Of a DNA stretch of 64,000 nt, positions 53,018 to 61,843 are shown piece by piece. The number at the start of each line of letters is the position of its first letter. Position 1 is the first letter of the stretch. The DNA comes from Paenibacillus apiarius (GTDB lineage: Bacteria; Bacillota; Bacilli; Paenibacillales; Paenibacillaceae). The DNA is taken from assembly GCF_017052585.1 (NCBI RefSeq), contig NZ_JAFFHZ010000001.1:2228501-2292500 (forward strand), written 5' to 3'. The notes below the pieces were generated by a model. It was given only the letters and a program-made list of their open reading frames with translations. It ran no database searches and was not told where the DNA came from. The position numbers and the translations under genes were made by a program.

Positions 53018-53732
53018 GCACCATGTGTTAAATGGCGTGAGTCTCACGGTAGAAGATGGTCAAGTCATTGCCATTATCGGCCCGTCCGGTTCAGGAAAGT
53101 CTACGCTGCTGCGCTGCATCAACTTTCTGGAGACGCCACAGTCAGGAACGATCTCACTTGATGATGTCATCGTGGACGTGTCCACAGCGACCAAGCGGGA
53201 TATGCTTCATCTGCGCCGCAATACCGCGATGGTCTTCCAGCAATTCAATCTGCTTAAATACAAAACAGCCGTCGAGAATGTCATGGAGGGTCTCGTCACC
53301 GTACAAGGGGTTAGAGAGAACGATGCGCGAGACATTGCTTGCACTTATTTGGACAGAGTAGGCCTTGGCGATCGAAAAAATTATTATCCTCGCGAGCTTT
53401 CCGGAGGCCAGCAGCAGCGTGTAGGAATTGCCCGCGCACTTGCGCTCCATCCGCAAGTCATCCTATTCGATGAGCCGACTTCTGCCCTCGATCCGGAAAT
53501 GGCAGGAGAGGTTCTGGCAGTTATCCGTTCGGCTGCCAAGGAAGGACGCACGATGATTATCGTATCCCATGAAATGAGCTTTGTGCAGGAAATCGCCGAC
53601 AAAGTTATATTTTTCGAACAGGGTGCTATAGTAGAGGAAGGGACGCCTAAAGAGATATTCAGGGAGGCGAAACACGAGCGAACCAAACAATTTCTCTCTC
53701 GTGTCCATCTGCCAGTTGATTATGCTATTTAA
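52980..53732 (+). CDS. Amino-acid ABC transporter ATP-binding protein
   Basis: 250 residues with Walker [13 protein letters not shown]-loop [13 protein letters not shown], signature [16 protein letters not shown], Walker [15 protein letters not shown] and H-loop IIVSHEMSF. Belongs to the HisP/GlnQ/TcyN family. ATG 52980 ([17 protein letters not shown]) is the family N-terminus, with AGGAG 11 bases upstream inside the permease gene. The following dioxygenase gene starts 23 bases later and may be co-transcribed. Confidence 0.94.
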   Translation: MIQIKGLHKKFGKHHVLNGVSLTVEDGQVIAIIGPSGSGKSTLLRCINFLETPQSGTISLDDVIVDVSTATKRDMLHLRRNTAMVFQQFNLLKYKTAVENVMEGLVTVQGVRENDARDIACTYLDRVGLGDRKNYYPRELSGGQQQRVGIARALALHPQVILFDEPTSALDPEMAGEVLAVIRSAAKEGRTMIIVSHEMSFVQEIADKVIFFEQGAIVEEGTPKEIFREAKHERTKQFLSRVHLPVDYAI

Positions 53733-53755
53733 TAATATAGGGAGAAGGTGTTACC

Positions 53756-54529
53756 ATGTCTGAAGCGCCAGTATTATTTCTTGCCCACGGCTCGCCATTG
53801 ATTGCCATACAGGAGAATGAGTACACACGTTTTTTAACGCAAATCGTGAACGATCTGCCCGCCAAGCCTACTGCCTTCGTCGTGTTCACGGCACACTGGG
53901 AGGTAGAGGCAAGCACCCGTATTACGTATACAGACGACGTGTACGAGACGGTTCATGACTTCGGCCCATGGTGGATGGATGAGCTGTTTGCCGTGCAATA
54001 TCCGGCTAAAGGGAACAAGGAACTCGCTGCAAAAATAAACAATCTTCTCAGACAGCAAGGTATAGACAGTCAATTCGATACGGAAAGAGGCTTGGATCAC
54101 GGAACGTGGTCATTACTCAAACAGTTCGATCCGGATGCTTCCATTCCCGTCGTTCAGCTCTCGGTCAACCCGAACCTGCATCCCAGAGATCAATATTTGA
54201 TTGGTCAGGCCATAAGGGAATTGCAATATGAAGGCGTGATGATTATCGGGAGCGGAGTCACTGTTCATAATTTGAGTCTGCATAGCGACGTAACGGAAGC
54301 GTGGGCATTGGAGTTCGATGATTGGTTAATCGACAAAATTGAAAGCAAAGACTTTGAGGCTTTGTTCAATTATGCGGAAGAGGCTCCTCATGCCGCCCTT
54401 GCCGTCCCCACCCCAGAACATTTCGTTCCTATATTAATCGCATTAGGCAGTGCGGCTCCCGACAGGAAGTCCAAGGTGATTTATAGAGATTATAGCGGAC
54501 TTCTCAGTTATCTATGTTATCAATTTTAG
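53756..54529 (+). CDS. Class III extradiol dioxygenase (DODA-like)
   Basis: 257 residues of the LigB/DOPA 4,5-dioxygenase-like family: FLAHGSPLIAI (metal-ligand His), VVFTAHWEVE (His), LDHGTWSLLKQFDPDASIPVVQLSVNP (His) and SGVTVHNL. These proteins bind a non-heme iron or zinc and cleave catechol rings; many bacterial members (YgiD) have broad or unknown substrates. It lies directly after the ABC transporter ATPase gene. Confidence 0.92.
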   Translation: MSEAPVLFLAHGSPLIAIQENEYTRFLTQIVNDLPAKPTAFVVFTAHWEVEASTRITYTDDVYETVHDFGPWWMDELFAVQYPAKGNKELAAKINNLLRQQGIDSQFDTERGLDHGTWSLLKQFDPDASIPVVQLSVNPNLHPRDQYLIGQAIRELQYEGVMIIGSGVTVHNLSLHSDVTEAWALEFDDWLIDKIESKDFEALFNYAEEAPHAALAVPTPEHFVPILIALGSAAPDRKSKVIYRDYSGLLSYLCYQF

Positions 54530-54580
54530 GTTTGCTTTTTGCATACGCAGTCATCAATTCAATCCATGGAGGTGTTGGAA

Positions 54581-54916
54581 ATGGCGAATTGGTCACGAGC
54601 ATTGCCATTTTCCCCCGAGTCCGCGGCACTCATTCCCGAGGACATCGGCCTGTTTGTATTTTTGAGCGAGCAGCTTGAGAATCGAATGTACAAAGTGATA
54701 TATGTAGAACAAACATCGAACCTGCGGGCGCGGTTTCTCGATTATGTGAACGGGGAAGAGCCATATTTGCTTGAGCATGCAGTCAACTATCGCTACGTGG
54801 TCGAACCGAAGCAGGACGTCCGCGATGCCGAAGAGAAATTGGTGCTTACAGAAGGCAGTCCGATATTGAATCTGATCAAGAACGGTACAGTATCTGCCGA
54901 TATACTACTCAAATGA
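54581..54916 (+). CDS. Small protein with GIY-YIG-like pattern, unknown function
   Basis: 111 residues. The stretch IGLFVFLSEQLENRMYKVIYVEQTSNLRARFLDY has the outline of a GIY-YIG nuclease core (a GxYxF strand, a YVGQT-like turn here reading YVEQT, and an arginine helix), and DAEEKLV fits the family's late Glu. The key second glycine is Glu and the first motif is altered, so catalysis is doubtful. ATG 54581 is preferred because GGAGGTG lies upstream. It is followed by a SUKH-3 gene. Confidence 0.6.
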   Translation: MANWSRALPFSPESAALIPEDIGLFVFLSEQLENRMYKVIYVEQTSNLRARFLDYVNGEEPYLLEHAVNYRYVVEPKQDVRDAEEKLVLTEGSPILNLIKNGTVSADILLK

Positions 54917-54947
54917 GCTAAGTTATCTAAAGGCAGGGAATGATCGG

Positions 54948-55532
54948 ATGAAACAAGGAGAAAAGGAATTCAGCAAACAAGAACAGATGGTATTGTTATT
55001 GAAAAAGGCAGGTTGGCATGAGGGCAGGCAGGTTGATATTTCGCGCTTTGAGCTTCGCTGCAGGGAAGAAGGCGTGGAGTTATTCGACAGTGCGAAACAT
55101 TTTCTTCAAGAATTCTCGGGCATAGACGATATGGTCTTTTTCAAATACCATCATGACGTGCCCGAGAGCCGGTTTGCTGATTCATGGCATGAGTACACAT
55201 TCAATTTTCTTCCCAACGCGCTTGAAGAAATTTCACGTCCCGAGGATTATCGCGAAATTTTGGCTTTTGCTCGGGAGGACTGCTTCTGTCTGGGAGAATC
55301 AGGATACTACTATCCGGCCGTTGCAGCCATTGGGCGCTCCGGGAAGCTGTATTTGAAACATGATTATGAGAACGATGTCCGAGTGTTTGACACCCTAATC
55401 CAAAGCATGGAGCATGAGTTGTCTCATCTTGACATCGTAATCTCTTCTTTGCATGAAAAAAACGAGGTTGTGCTTCCAACGTTATGGGGAAATAAAATAT
55501 TTCCCGTCAAACGGCAAAATCCTTTTTCGTAA
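54948..55532 (+). CDS. SUKH-3 domain immunity-like protein
   Basis: 194 residues. AGWHEGRQVDISRFELRCREEGVELFDSAKHFLQEFSGI is the classic start of the SUKH-3 family, found as immunity proteins against polymorphic nuclease toxins; SGYYYPAVAAIGRSGKLYL near residue 123 is the second family block. No toxin gene is next to it, so this is an orphan immunity protein or a retained fragment of a toxin locus. The gene upstream (GIY-YIG-like) is 31 bases away. Confidence 0.85.
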   Translation: MKQGEKEFSKQEQMVLLLKKAGWHEGRQVDISRFELRCREEGVELFDSAKHFLQEFSGIDDMVFFKYHHDVPESRFADSWHEYTFNFLPNALEEISRPEDYREILAFAREDCFCLGESGYYYPAVAAIGRSGKLYLKHDYENDVRVFDTLIQSMEHELSHLDIVISSLHEKNEVVLPTLWGNKIFPVKRQNPFS

Positions 55533-55583
55533 TGGGATGCAGCTGATATCTTCGTCTGCGCGCAGATGCGATCTGATTAAGCC

Positions 55584-56246
55584 TCAGATGTGGTGAACCA
55601 TTATGCTGCTCTTGTCCTGCGCGATTGTCCTCAGGCTGGAAGCAATGAAAAATTGGGCCGCGTAATACGTTATCATAATTAACGGTTCCGCGAAGGCAAC
55701 TTCAGACACAAACATGTTCCAGGATAAAATGGAATCCGATGCCGCAAACAAAATGCTTCCGGCAGCCGCCAGCTTGTTGCCGGTCATGATGGCCAACCAA
55801 GTCATTACGGATATGACGATAATATAGACGAGAATAGGCGCGATTAAGGAAGCATTCCCGTCACGAATCAACGCTTGAATGAGCTGCCAACCCATGAACG
55901 AAGCATATATTAGGAGCGGAACGATCGTGCTGAAGCGCAGTTTGGAAAAGCGCCATCTGCCAATAAAACCGGTCAAATAAAACAGATGCCCGATGAGGAA
56001 TGCGGACAGGCCAACGACAAACCAGCCCAGCAGCCCGTCGCCCAGCATGCAGAAAAATAACCCGACCCAGATAACCCAATGACAGCCTTTTCTATCGGAA
56101 GGCATTTGAAGGCATCCATAAGCGATAATAAGCCACATCGGAATTAATTTAAACAGCAGTTTGACCGCTTGCGGCTCGCCGGGAATGATGAAAATGTAGA
56201 GGATACTCATGACAACGATGAGTGCGGGCAGCCCATACTTAATCAA
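55584..56246 (-). CDS. YhhN/TMEM86-family protein (lysoplasmalogenase-like)
   Basis: 220 residues, seven or eight membrane helices, with LLFKLIPMWLIIAYGC, FFCMLGDGLLGW, FLIGHLFYLTGF, GSILFAASDSILSWNMF and IMITYYAAQFFIASSL, the family's conserved Asp-bearing blocks. Animal TMEM86 hydrolyses lysoplasmalogen; bacterial function is less certain. 56247-56583 holds no recognised gene. Confidence 0.9.
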   Translation of the reverse strand: MIKYGLPALIVVMSILYIFIIPGEPQAVKLLFKLIPMWLIIAYGCLQMPSDRKGCHWVIWVGLFFCMLGDGLLGWFVVGLSAFLIGHLFYLTGFIGRWRFSKLRFSTIVPLLIYASFMGWQLIQALIRDGNASLIAPILVYIIVISVMTWLAIMTGNKLAAAGSILFAASDSILSWNMFVSEVAFAEPLIMITYYAAQFFIASSLRTIAQDKSSIMVHHI

Positions 56247-56583
56247 AAGGAATCGCTCCTTTCATTTCATTGTTTTTAGCAAAAACACTCCAATTTCATG
56301 CATCTTCCGTTTTTTGTAAACTCCTTTGTGCTATCCTATTCGTTGTGACCGCTGCAAATTCCTTTCAGACAAGCCATAAAGGTGAATTGCTCATCTTACA
56401 TTTGGATATGAGGGACTGATATTCAGCTTTATGAGTTTCAGTAATGATACTGCGCATATTGCTTCGATCTTTTTAGTGATAAAATGAAACAAATAGAGCT
56501 AGGAAGCCTTATATATCATATGAAATCAGTTAATCCCACAGATATCGTGCAAAAGCCATAAACAACAGAGGGGAAAGAGATGA

Positions 56584-57306
56584 ATGACAGAAATGACAGA
56601 TTGGAAAAATGGCGCTCGCGGGCATAAATTCATTGCCTCTTTTAGTGGAGGAAAGGATAGTGTGTTAGCTCTATATAAAGCAATGAAGGTTGGAGAAGCA
56701 GTTGGACTAATCGTGATGTTGGAGGAAGAAGGGAAACGTTCCCGGTCCCATGGAATGCCTCCAGAGCTAATACGCGCTCAAGCTGAATCGATAGGATTGC
56801 CTGTATATACTGCAGCTGCGAGTTGGACAGATTATGAAACAATCTTTATGGGCCTTCTAGAACGAGCTAAGAATCAGGGAGCAGAAGTATTGGTAACTGG
56901 AGATTTGGATGTTCCTGCTCATGGTTGCTGGCATGACAGGGTTACGGCAAATGCCGGATTAAAGCTTGGGATGCCTCTATGGGAAATGAATCATCTTGAA
57001 GTTGTCCAAGAGTTCATCAATCTAGGATTTGTAACGATCATTGTCACTGTGAATTTATCATTAGGAATGAGGGAAGACGATTTAGGACGAATGTTGACCC
57101 ATGAATATGTGAAGGAGCTTGAAGCTCGCGGTATTGACCCATGCGGAGAAGGTGGAGAGTTCCATACCACCGTAATCGACGGGCCCATTTTCAAAAATCC
57201 TATTCCCGTTCGCAGATGTGAAATCGTTAAGAATGGAACATATGCTTTTTTGCCTTTGGAGCTAGAACGAAACAGCAACGGCGGGAGTTCTCATCAAGGA
57301 GAATAA
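56584..57306 (+). CDS. Dph6-related ATP pyrophosphatase
   Basis: 240 residues with the PP-loop motif FSGGKDSVLALYKAM and GDLDVPAHGCWHDRV, then the C-terminal CGEGGEFHTTVIDGPIF, which is the signature of the diphthine-ammonia ligase (Dph6/MJ0570) family. Bacteria lack diphthamide, so the real substrate is unknown, perhaps a tRNA or cofactor amidation. The AT-richer codon use differs somewhat from its neighbours. Monocistronic. Confidence 0.92.
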   Translation: MTEMTDWKNGARGHKFIASFSGGKDSVLALYKAMKVGEAVGLIVMLEEEGKRSRSHGMPPELIRAQAESIGLPVYTAAASWTDYETIFMGLLERAKNQGAEVLVTGDLDVPAHGCWHDRVTANAGLKLGMPLWEMNHLEVVQEFINLGFVTIIVTVNLSLGMREDDLGRMLTHEYVKELEARGIDPCGEGGEFHTTVIDGPIFKNPIPVRRCEIVKNGTYAFLPLELERNSNGGSSHQGE

Positions 57307-57324
57307 TCTAGTCACCGCTCAGGA

Positions 57325-57354
57325 TTAAAAAAAGCCCTCCATGCCAGAGGGCTT
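57325..57354 (-). terminator. Terminator of yjdM
   Basis: AAGCCCTC pairs with GAGGGCTT (57332-57354), with a T-run on the minus strand. It may also stop the convergent Dph6-like gene. Confidence 0.8.
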
Positions 57355-57390
57355 CCCATACAGACTCGTTCTTTTTCATTAATACCGCAT

Positions 57391-57732
57391 TTATATCTTC
57401 TTAACAAATTCAGACTTTAATTTCATGGCTCCAAAACCATCGATTTTGCAATCAATATCGTGATCTCCATCAATCAAACGAATATTTTTTACTTTTGTGC
57501 CTATTTTTACGACCAATGAACTTCCTTTTACTTTCAGGTCTTTGATTACCGTTACAGAATCACCGTCGTTTAACACATTTCCATTTGCGTCTTTGATGAT
57601 CTTTTTATCTTCACTGTTCTCGGTTTGTAATTCCAAAGACCACTCATGGCCGCATTCCGGGCAAACAAAAAGACCTCTATCTTCGTAAGTGTATTCAGAA
57701 TTACATGTTGGGCAGTTTGGCAAATTAGACAT
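57391..57732 (-). CDS. yjdM: Zinc-ribbon protein YjdM/PhnA
   Basis: 113 residues. An N-terminal zinc ribbon with two Cys pairs ([28 protein letters not shown]) is followed by the PhnA domain ([51 protein letters not shown]). This family was once linked to phosphonate use, but its role remains unclear. Confidence 0.94.
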   Translation of the reverse strand: MSNLPNCPTCNSEYTYEDRGLFVCPECGHEWSLELQTENSEDKKIIKDANGNVLNDGDSVTVIKDLKVKGSSLVVKIGTKVKNIRLIDGDHDIDCKIDGFGAMKLKSEFVKKI

Positions 57733-57798
57733 AATTTCATTTTCTCCATTCGTTATTGTCCGTTTTAATATAAGAGTTCCTTATATGCTTATATACTG

Positions 57799-58094
57799 TC
57801 ATAGTCTTCTCATATTGGCAAACCTTCGTCTTTTTCGCTTTTCAATCTCCCTAAACATAAATACGGATTCCATAATCGTATCGATAACGTCAGGAAAAGA
57901 ACGTTTCAGAAACTCAAACTTCGTACCCCGGTTCTCATTACAAAAGAAATGGTTTCCGGGATTCGGTTATGCCGGTTTTTCCCTTCCCGCTTATACCCAA
58001 GAAAACGCCCTCCATCTATCCACTTATTAATGGCCTGCACCGAGACACCGAAGATTCGGGCCAACTCACCCGTAGTGTACGTTGTTTCCTGCAA
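57799..58094 (-). pseudogene. Frameshifted helix-turn-helix DNA-binding protein
   Basis: The 5' part reads TGELARIFGVSVQAINKWIDGGRFLGYKREGKNRHNRIPET, an excisionase/MerR-like helix-turn-helix. In this frame a stop comes at 57906, but a +1 shift near 57945 continues with NENRGTKFEFLKRSFPDVID and IMESVFMFREIEKRKRRRFA to 57799. The continuous hydrophilic C-terminus suggests one original gene of about 98 codons. A natural frameshift or a sequencing error are both possible. Its role is unknown. Confidence 0.65.
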
Positions 58095-58222
58095 ATACCC
58101 GAATATTCATTTAGGCATCAAAAAAAGCGCCTGCAATCAGACGCTTGCATATTTGTTAGATATAAAAAGCCTGCACCAGATGGCTATCCCCATGCGCCGT
58201 GCACGTGCGTACTCAACGAATG

Positions 58223-59050
58223 TCATCCTCTGCTAAAGGCCTCTTCAAAGGCTCGGATGCATGAACCGCTTCGGGAATTGTCCAACACAGCAAATACAAT
58301 TTCATCAAACAGCGTGCCGTAGCCCTCGACCTCCAACAGTTGCTGCCACCATTGTGCCACATCAACCGGATTGTTGCGGAATACGCCGCATCCATACGCC
58401 CCTAGCACCAAGTATTTATCTCCTCTATCCGCAAAAATCGCCAGCGCCATGCGCATGCGATCCTTCATCACACGTTTCGCCTTCTCGCTGTCTTCGCCCT
58501 TCAACAGCACTTGGCCATAGTTGACCGCGGGCAAGGTCAGAACCGAAGCAGTCACCGGCTGCTCCAGAAGCTGAAACCGTTCATTTCGGAAAAATACAAC
58601 ATTCGGCGAATAGATGGCATAATCGGTATACATCATGGTGCGGCAGGCGCGATTAGCCGCATAATAGGCCTCGTTGCGCAGCTGCGTTCCGTACAAGCCG
58701 CTTGAAGCGGCGAGACTTTCCTCCTGGGCCATCGCACCGTTTAGAAATCCGCCGCCCGGATTTTTCGCGCTTGCAAAGTTAAGCACTCCCACGCCGCGAA
58801 TCCCTGCTTGTCCGGCATCCAGAACCGGTTTAACGGTGGCCTCGTTGGCTGCGCGTTGTTGTGCCTGGTTCCCATTTGACGGCAACTTGCAGCTCTTTAC
58901 CAATTCCATGCCCTGCTCAGGCGCAATAAGAAGGCTGTTATCCTCCGAATATTGCTGTAGAGCCGAGAAGTCCACCTTCTGCCCGTTCCATTCATAATAT
59001 CCCTGCCGGATATAGCGAAGCGTATCCTGCGCAAGCTCCTTTCGGTTCAT
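58223..59050 (-). CDS. Bacterial PARG-like macrodomain protein (TIGR02452 family)
   Basis: 275 residues. The N-terminal helical part (MNRKELAQDTLRYIRQGYY) and the macrodomain carrying NPGGGFLNGAMAQEE, i.e. the GGG-x7-QEE catalytic signature of poly(ADP-ribose) glycohydrolase, with both glutamates present. LGAYGCGVFRNNP is the late phosphate loop. It is inferred to remove ADP-ribose from macromolecules or to process poly- or mono-ADP-ribose. Last gene of the Nudix-NADAR-PARG cassette; it starts 1 base after the NADAR stop. Confidence 0.92.
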   Translation of the reverse strand: MNRKELAQDTLRYIRQGYYEWNGQKVDFSALQQYSEDNSLLIAPEQGMELVKSCKLPSNGNQAQQRAANEATVKPVLDAGQAGIRGVGVLNFASAKNPGGGFLNGAMAQEESLAASSGLYGTQLRNEAYYAANRACRTMMYTDYAIYSPNVVFFRNERFQLLEQPVTASVLTLPAVNYGQVLLKGEDSEKAKRVMKDRMRMALAIFADRGDKYLVLGAYGCGVFRNNPVDVAQWWQQLLEVEGYGTLFDEIVFAVLDNSRSGSCIRAFEEAFSRG

Positions 59051-59051
59051 G

Positions 59052-59615
59052 TTACTCCCCTTCTTTCTCTAACAGCTGGTCCCGCACCTCAGTCAGCGCA
59101 AAGCCCAGCAGATTTCTCCCTCGCCATTTCATTGGATTGTCCGCAGCGGCATTCTCCTTCACCATTCCAATCCCCCACATCCGATCAGCGGGGCTCGCTT
59201 CCACCAGAATCCGCTGTTTCGTTGTTCTCATAAACGCCCAAAGCTCCGGATTCTGCGAGAATTTCGCCAAGTTGCCCCGCTTCACAATGTCATAGCAGTT
59301 GCTATTCCATATGTCGTTGTTAAAGTGTTTAACCGACCGTCCAAAGGCTTTCATTTGTTTCGGATGCTTCGCCTTCATAATTTCCGCAAGCATCTCGTCA
59401 TCGTGGAACAGCCGCGCCTTTTCCGCCATCATGTACTGTTCGGTACAGCTATATGTGTTCCCGTCTACGGTAAATTGGCACTTCCACCATTGGCTGAAGC
59501 AGCTCTGATTGACGCTCCCGTCAGCGGGAGGCGTATGTCCCCAGAAAAATAAAAACTTATATTTCTTTCCCGCTTGATAGGCTTGCTGCAAGTCTTCGAT
59601 ATTGTAAACCATCAT
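59052..59615 (-). CDS. NADAR-family protein (YbiA-like)
   Basis: 187 residues: FLFFWGHTPPADGSVNQSCFSQWW, YSCTEQYMMAEKARLF, KAFGRSVKHFNNDIWNSN, LAKFSQNP, ILVEASPADRMWGIGM and WRGRNLLGFALTEVRDQL, all typical of the NADAR/YbiA superfamily. Members cleave N-glycosidic bonds, such as of riboflavin intermediates (YbiA) or ADP-ribose on guanine. It overlaps the Nudix regulator gene by 4 bases and sits between it and a PARG-like gene, which favours an ADP-ribose role. Confidence 0.92.
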   Translation of the reverse strand: MMVYNIEDLQQAYQAGKKYKFLFFWGHTPPADGSVNQSCFSQWWKCQFTVDGNTYSCTEQYMMAEKARLFHDDEMLAEIMKAKHPKQMKAFGRSVKHFNNDIWNSNCYDIVKRGNLAKFSQNPELWAFMRTTKQRILVEASPADRMWGIGMVKENAAADNPMKWRGRNLLGFALTEVRDQLLEKEGE

Positions 59616-60502
59616 ATCCCCTCGCGATTCCTCCGGTACAGCCGCGACGGGCGGTGCCCGGCATTCTCCGTGTAATGATCCGTCTCTTCGACAAGCGGGG
59701 CCGCTTTACGGCGGAAAGCCGCTTTCAGCAGTTCCTTGTCCAGAATAACTTCGTATACCTGCTGCAATTCGGTCAGTGTAAACAGCTTGGGCATCAAATG
59801 CAGGGCAATGTCGGTATACTCCACTTTTCCCCGCAAGCGCTCGATGGCATAGCTGATAATCTTGGCATGGTCGAAGGCCAGACCCTCATTGGAGAGAATG
59901 ACATATTCCACTGCAGACGATGCTTCCGCAGTCGTCATTTTGCGCTCCACCACGGCGGTTAACACTTCCTGCTCCCCCGTTAGCTTCAGCTCGTACTGCT
60001 TCGTCTTGATTATTCCATCCTCCAGCAATTCCTTCTGCTCTCTCATGAGACGATAGGAGACACTGAACCAAGAGGCTTCATCTGCATCATCTCCAGCCTC
60101 GATATGCACCTTAGAGCTATCGATCAGCGCCATATAGGAACAGCTCATGACCCAAGTCCGCGGATCCCGCCCCGGCTCGCTAAATGTATACAGCTGCTCC
60201 AAGTAGACGTTGTCCACTCCCGTTTCCTCCTGCAGTTCCCTCTGTGCCGCCTGCTCCGTCGTCTCCGCAGGACGGACGAAACCGCCCGGCAGCGCCCAAT
60301 TCCCCAGGAAGGGATGCCCGCCGCGCCGAATAAGCAGCACCCGCAGTTCCTTCTTCGGAAGCTTGCGGTAATTACTTTCCTCGGTATCGGTAACTGTAAA
60401 AATGACCATATCTGTTGCCACAGACGGGCGTTCGTAATCTCCTGCGGTATATTGCTCAAGAAACTCTTGCTCGGTAAGCCCATTACGGTCCCTTATCGAC
60501 AT
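59612..60502 (-). CDS. NrtR-like Nudix/winged-helix regulator
   Basis: 296 residues: a Nudix hydrolase domain followed by a winged helix (MPKLFTLTELQQVYEVILDKELLKAAFRRK, then RPSRLYRR) as in NrtR. NrtR proteins sense ADP-ribose-type metabolites and repress NAD genes. Unlike many NrtRs, the Nudix box here is intact (GFVRPAETTEQAAQRELQEE, TGV), so hydrolysis of ADP-ribose is possible. First gene of the three-gene cassette; palindrome TTGTTACTAACAA lies 40 bases upstream. Confidence 0.92.
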   Translation of the reverse strand: MSIRDRNGLTEQEFLEQYTAGDYERPSVATDMVIFTVTDTEESNYRKLPKKELRVLLIRRGGHPFLGNWALPGGFVRPAETTEQAAQRELQEETGVDNVYLEQLYTFSEPGRDPRTWVMSCSYMALIDSSKVHIEAGDDADEASWFSVSYRLMREQKELLEDGIIKTKQYELKLTGEQEVLTAVVERKMTTAEASSAVEYVILSNEGLAFDHAKIISYAIERLRGKVEYTDIALHLMPKLFTLTELQQVYEVILDKELLKAAFRRKAAPLVEETDHYTENAGHRPSRLYRRNREGI

Positions 60503-60523
60503 TACACCACCACCTGTTCGTAA

Positions 60524-60554
60524 CTATTTGTTATTATCTATTTGTTACTAACAA
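60524..60554. promoter_or_regulatory. Candidate NrtR-type operator
   Basis: TTGTTACTAACAA (60542-60554) is a perfect inverted repeat. CTATTTGTTA recurs at 60524-60533 and 60538-60547. All lie just before the Nudix regulator, which suggests self-control of the cassette. Confidence 0.6.
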
Positions 60555-60763
60555 GATATGCGATTTCGGGCGATTTGTCAACATATTCGCAAACAAGCGT
60601 TTCAAACAGGGAAACAACAATCGGACGATAATCCTACTTTTGCACACGAAACTCAAATAAAATAAAGCGCATACATGATACCATATAAGTACTTTTTGCA
60701 CTTCATTGCCAAGTGGATTACGCCTCAGCCTCAAAAGGATTTAAATAATGGGAGGGATTCGAT

Positions 60764-61843
60764 ATGAGTAAGACGATTGTAGCCATTATCGGCTGCGGGA
60801 CGATTGCCAACAGCGCCCACATTCCTGCTTACGTTGCCAATCCAGAAGCCGAGATCAAGTACTTCTGCGATATCCGCAAGGAAAGAGCAGAGAAAGCGGT
60901 AGACCAGTACGGCTGCGGGGAGGCCATTGAAGATTACCGCATCATTCTGGAAGATCCGGAAGTGGAAGCCGTCTCAATATGTACGCCGAACAATTGCCAT
61001 GCCTTGATCGCTATCGATTGTATGCGTGCCGGCAAGCATGTGCTCTGCGAGAAGCCGGCAGCCAGAACGTATGAGGAAGCGCTTGAGATGCAGAAGGTGC
61101 AGCACGAGACCGGGAAGACACTGAACATCGGCGTCGTAAATCGCTTTAATACGGGTGTGAACATCATTAAGAAGATGATCGAAGAGGGAGAACTGGGCGA
61201 TCTGTACCACGTATACGTCAGCTTCCGCTCGCATCGTTCGATTCCGGGACTGGGGGGAGACTTCACGAACAAGGCTGTCGCAGGCGGCGGCGCGCTCATT
61301 GATTGGGGCGTGCACTTTCTCGACATCGTGATGTACTGCGCAGGCGACCCGGATCCGAAGACGGTTACGGGACAGACGTACTCCAAGCTGGGCAAGGATA
61401 TGAAGAATTACTCCTATATCAATATGTGGGCGGGACCGCCCAACTATGAGGGCACGTACGATGTCGATGATTTCGTTACCGCCATGATTCGAACGGCAGG
61501 CCCTTCGATTACGGTAAATGGCGCCTGGGCGCAAAATATCGGAGTCAACGAGATGTACATTGACTTTCTGGGTGACAAAGCGGGAATTCGGCTGCAGTAC
61601 GGGGCGGATTTCACTATTTACAGCGCCAAGCATGGCGCATTGCTGGAAAGCAATCCGAAGTTTCCGAAGACCGATCAATTCCAGAACGAGATCGACAGCT
61701 TCCTCTCCTGCATTAAGTCGGGGGAAAAATTGCCGTCACACATTGATACCGTCATCCTGACAGCTAAAATCATTCAGGCCATCTATCAATCTTCAGAGCA
61801 AAGAACAGAGATCTCTTTCGTGAAAGAGGGAGCGCCAACATGA
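60764..61843 (+). CDS. Gfo/Idh/MocA-family oxidoreductase
   Basis: 359 residues with an N-terminal Rossmann motif (IIGCGTIANSAHIPAYVAN), the EKPAA lysine motif (CEKPAARTYEEALEMQ), and the catalytic region GGGALIDWGVHFLDIVMYCAG (acidic-His pair). It uses NAD(P) to oxidise or reduce a sugar or cyclitol; the substrate is unknown. It overlaps the next gene by 4 bases. GGGAGG precedes the start. Confidence 0.94.
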   Translation: MSKTIVAIIGCGTIANSAHIPAYVANPEAEIKYFCDIRKERAEKAVDQYGCGEAIEDYRIILEDPEVEAVSICTPNNCHALIAIDCMRAGKHVLCEKPAARTYEEALEMQKVQHETGKTLNIGVVNRFNTGVNIIKKMIEEGELGDLYHVYVSFRSHRSIPGLGGDFTNKAVAGGGALIDWGVHFLDIVMYCAGDPDPKTVTGQTYSKLGKDMKNYSYINMWAGPPNYEGTYDVDDFVTAMIRTAGPSITVNGAWAQNIGVNEMYIDFLGDKAGIRLQYGADFTIYSAKHGALLESNPKFPKTDQFQNEIDSFLSCIKSGEKLPSHIDTVILTAKIIQAIYQSSEQRTEISFVKEGAPT

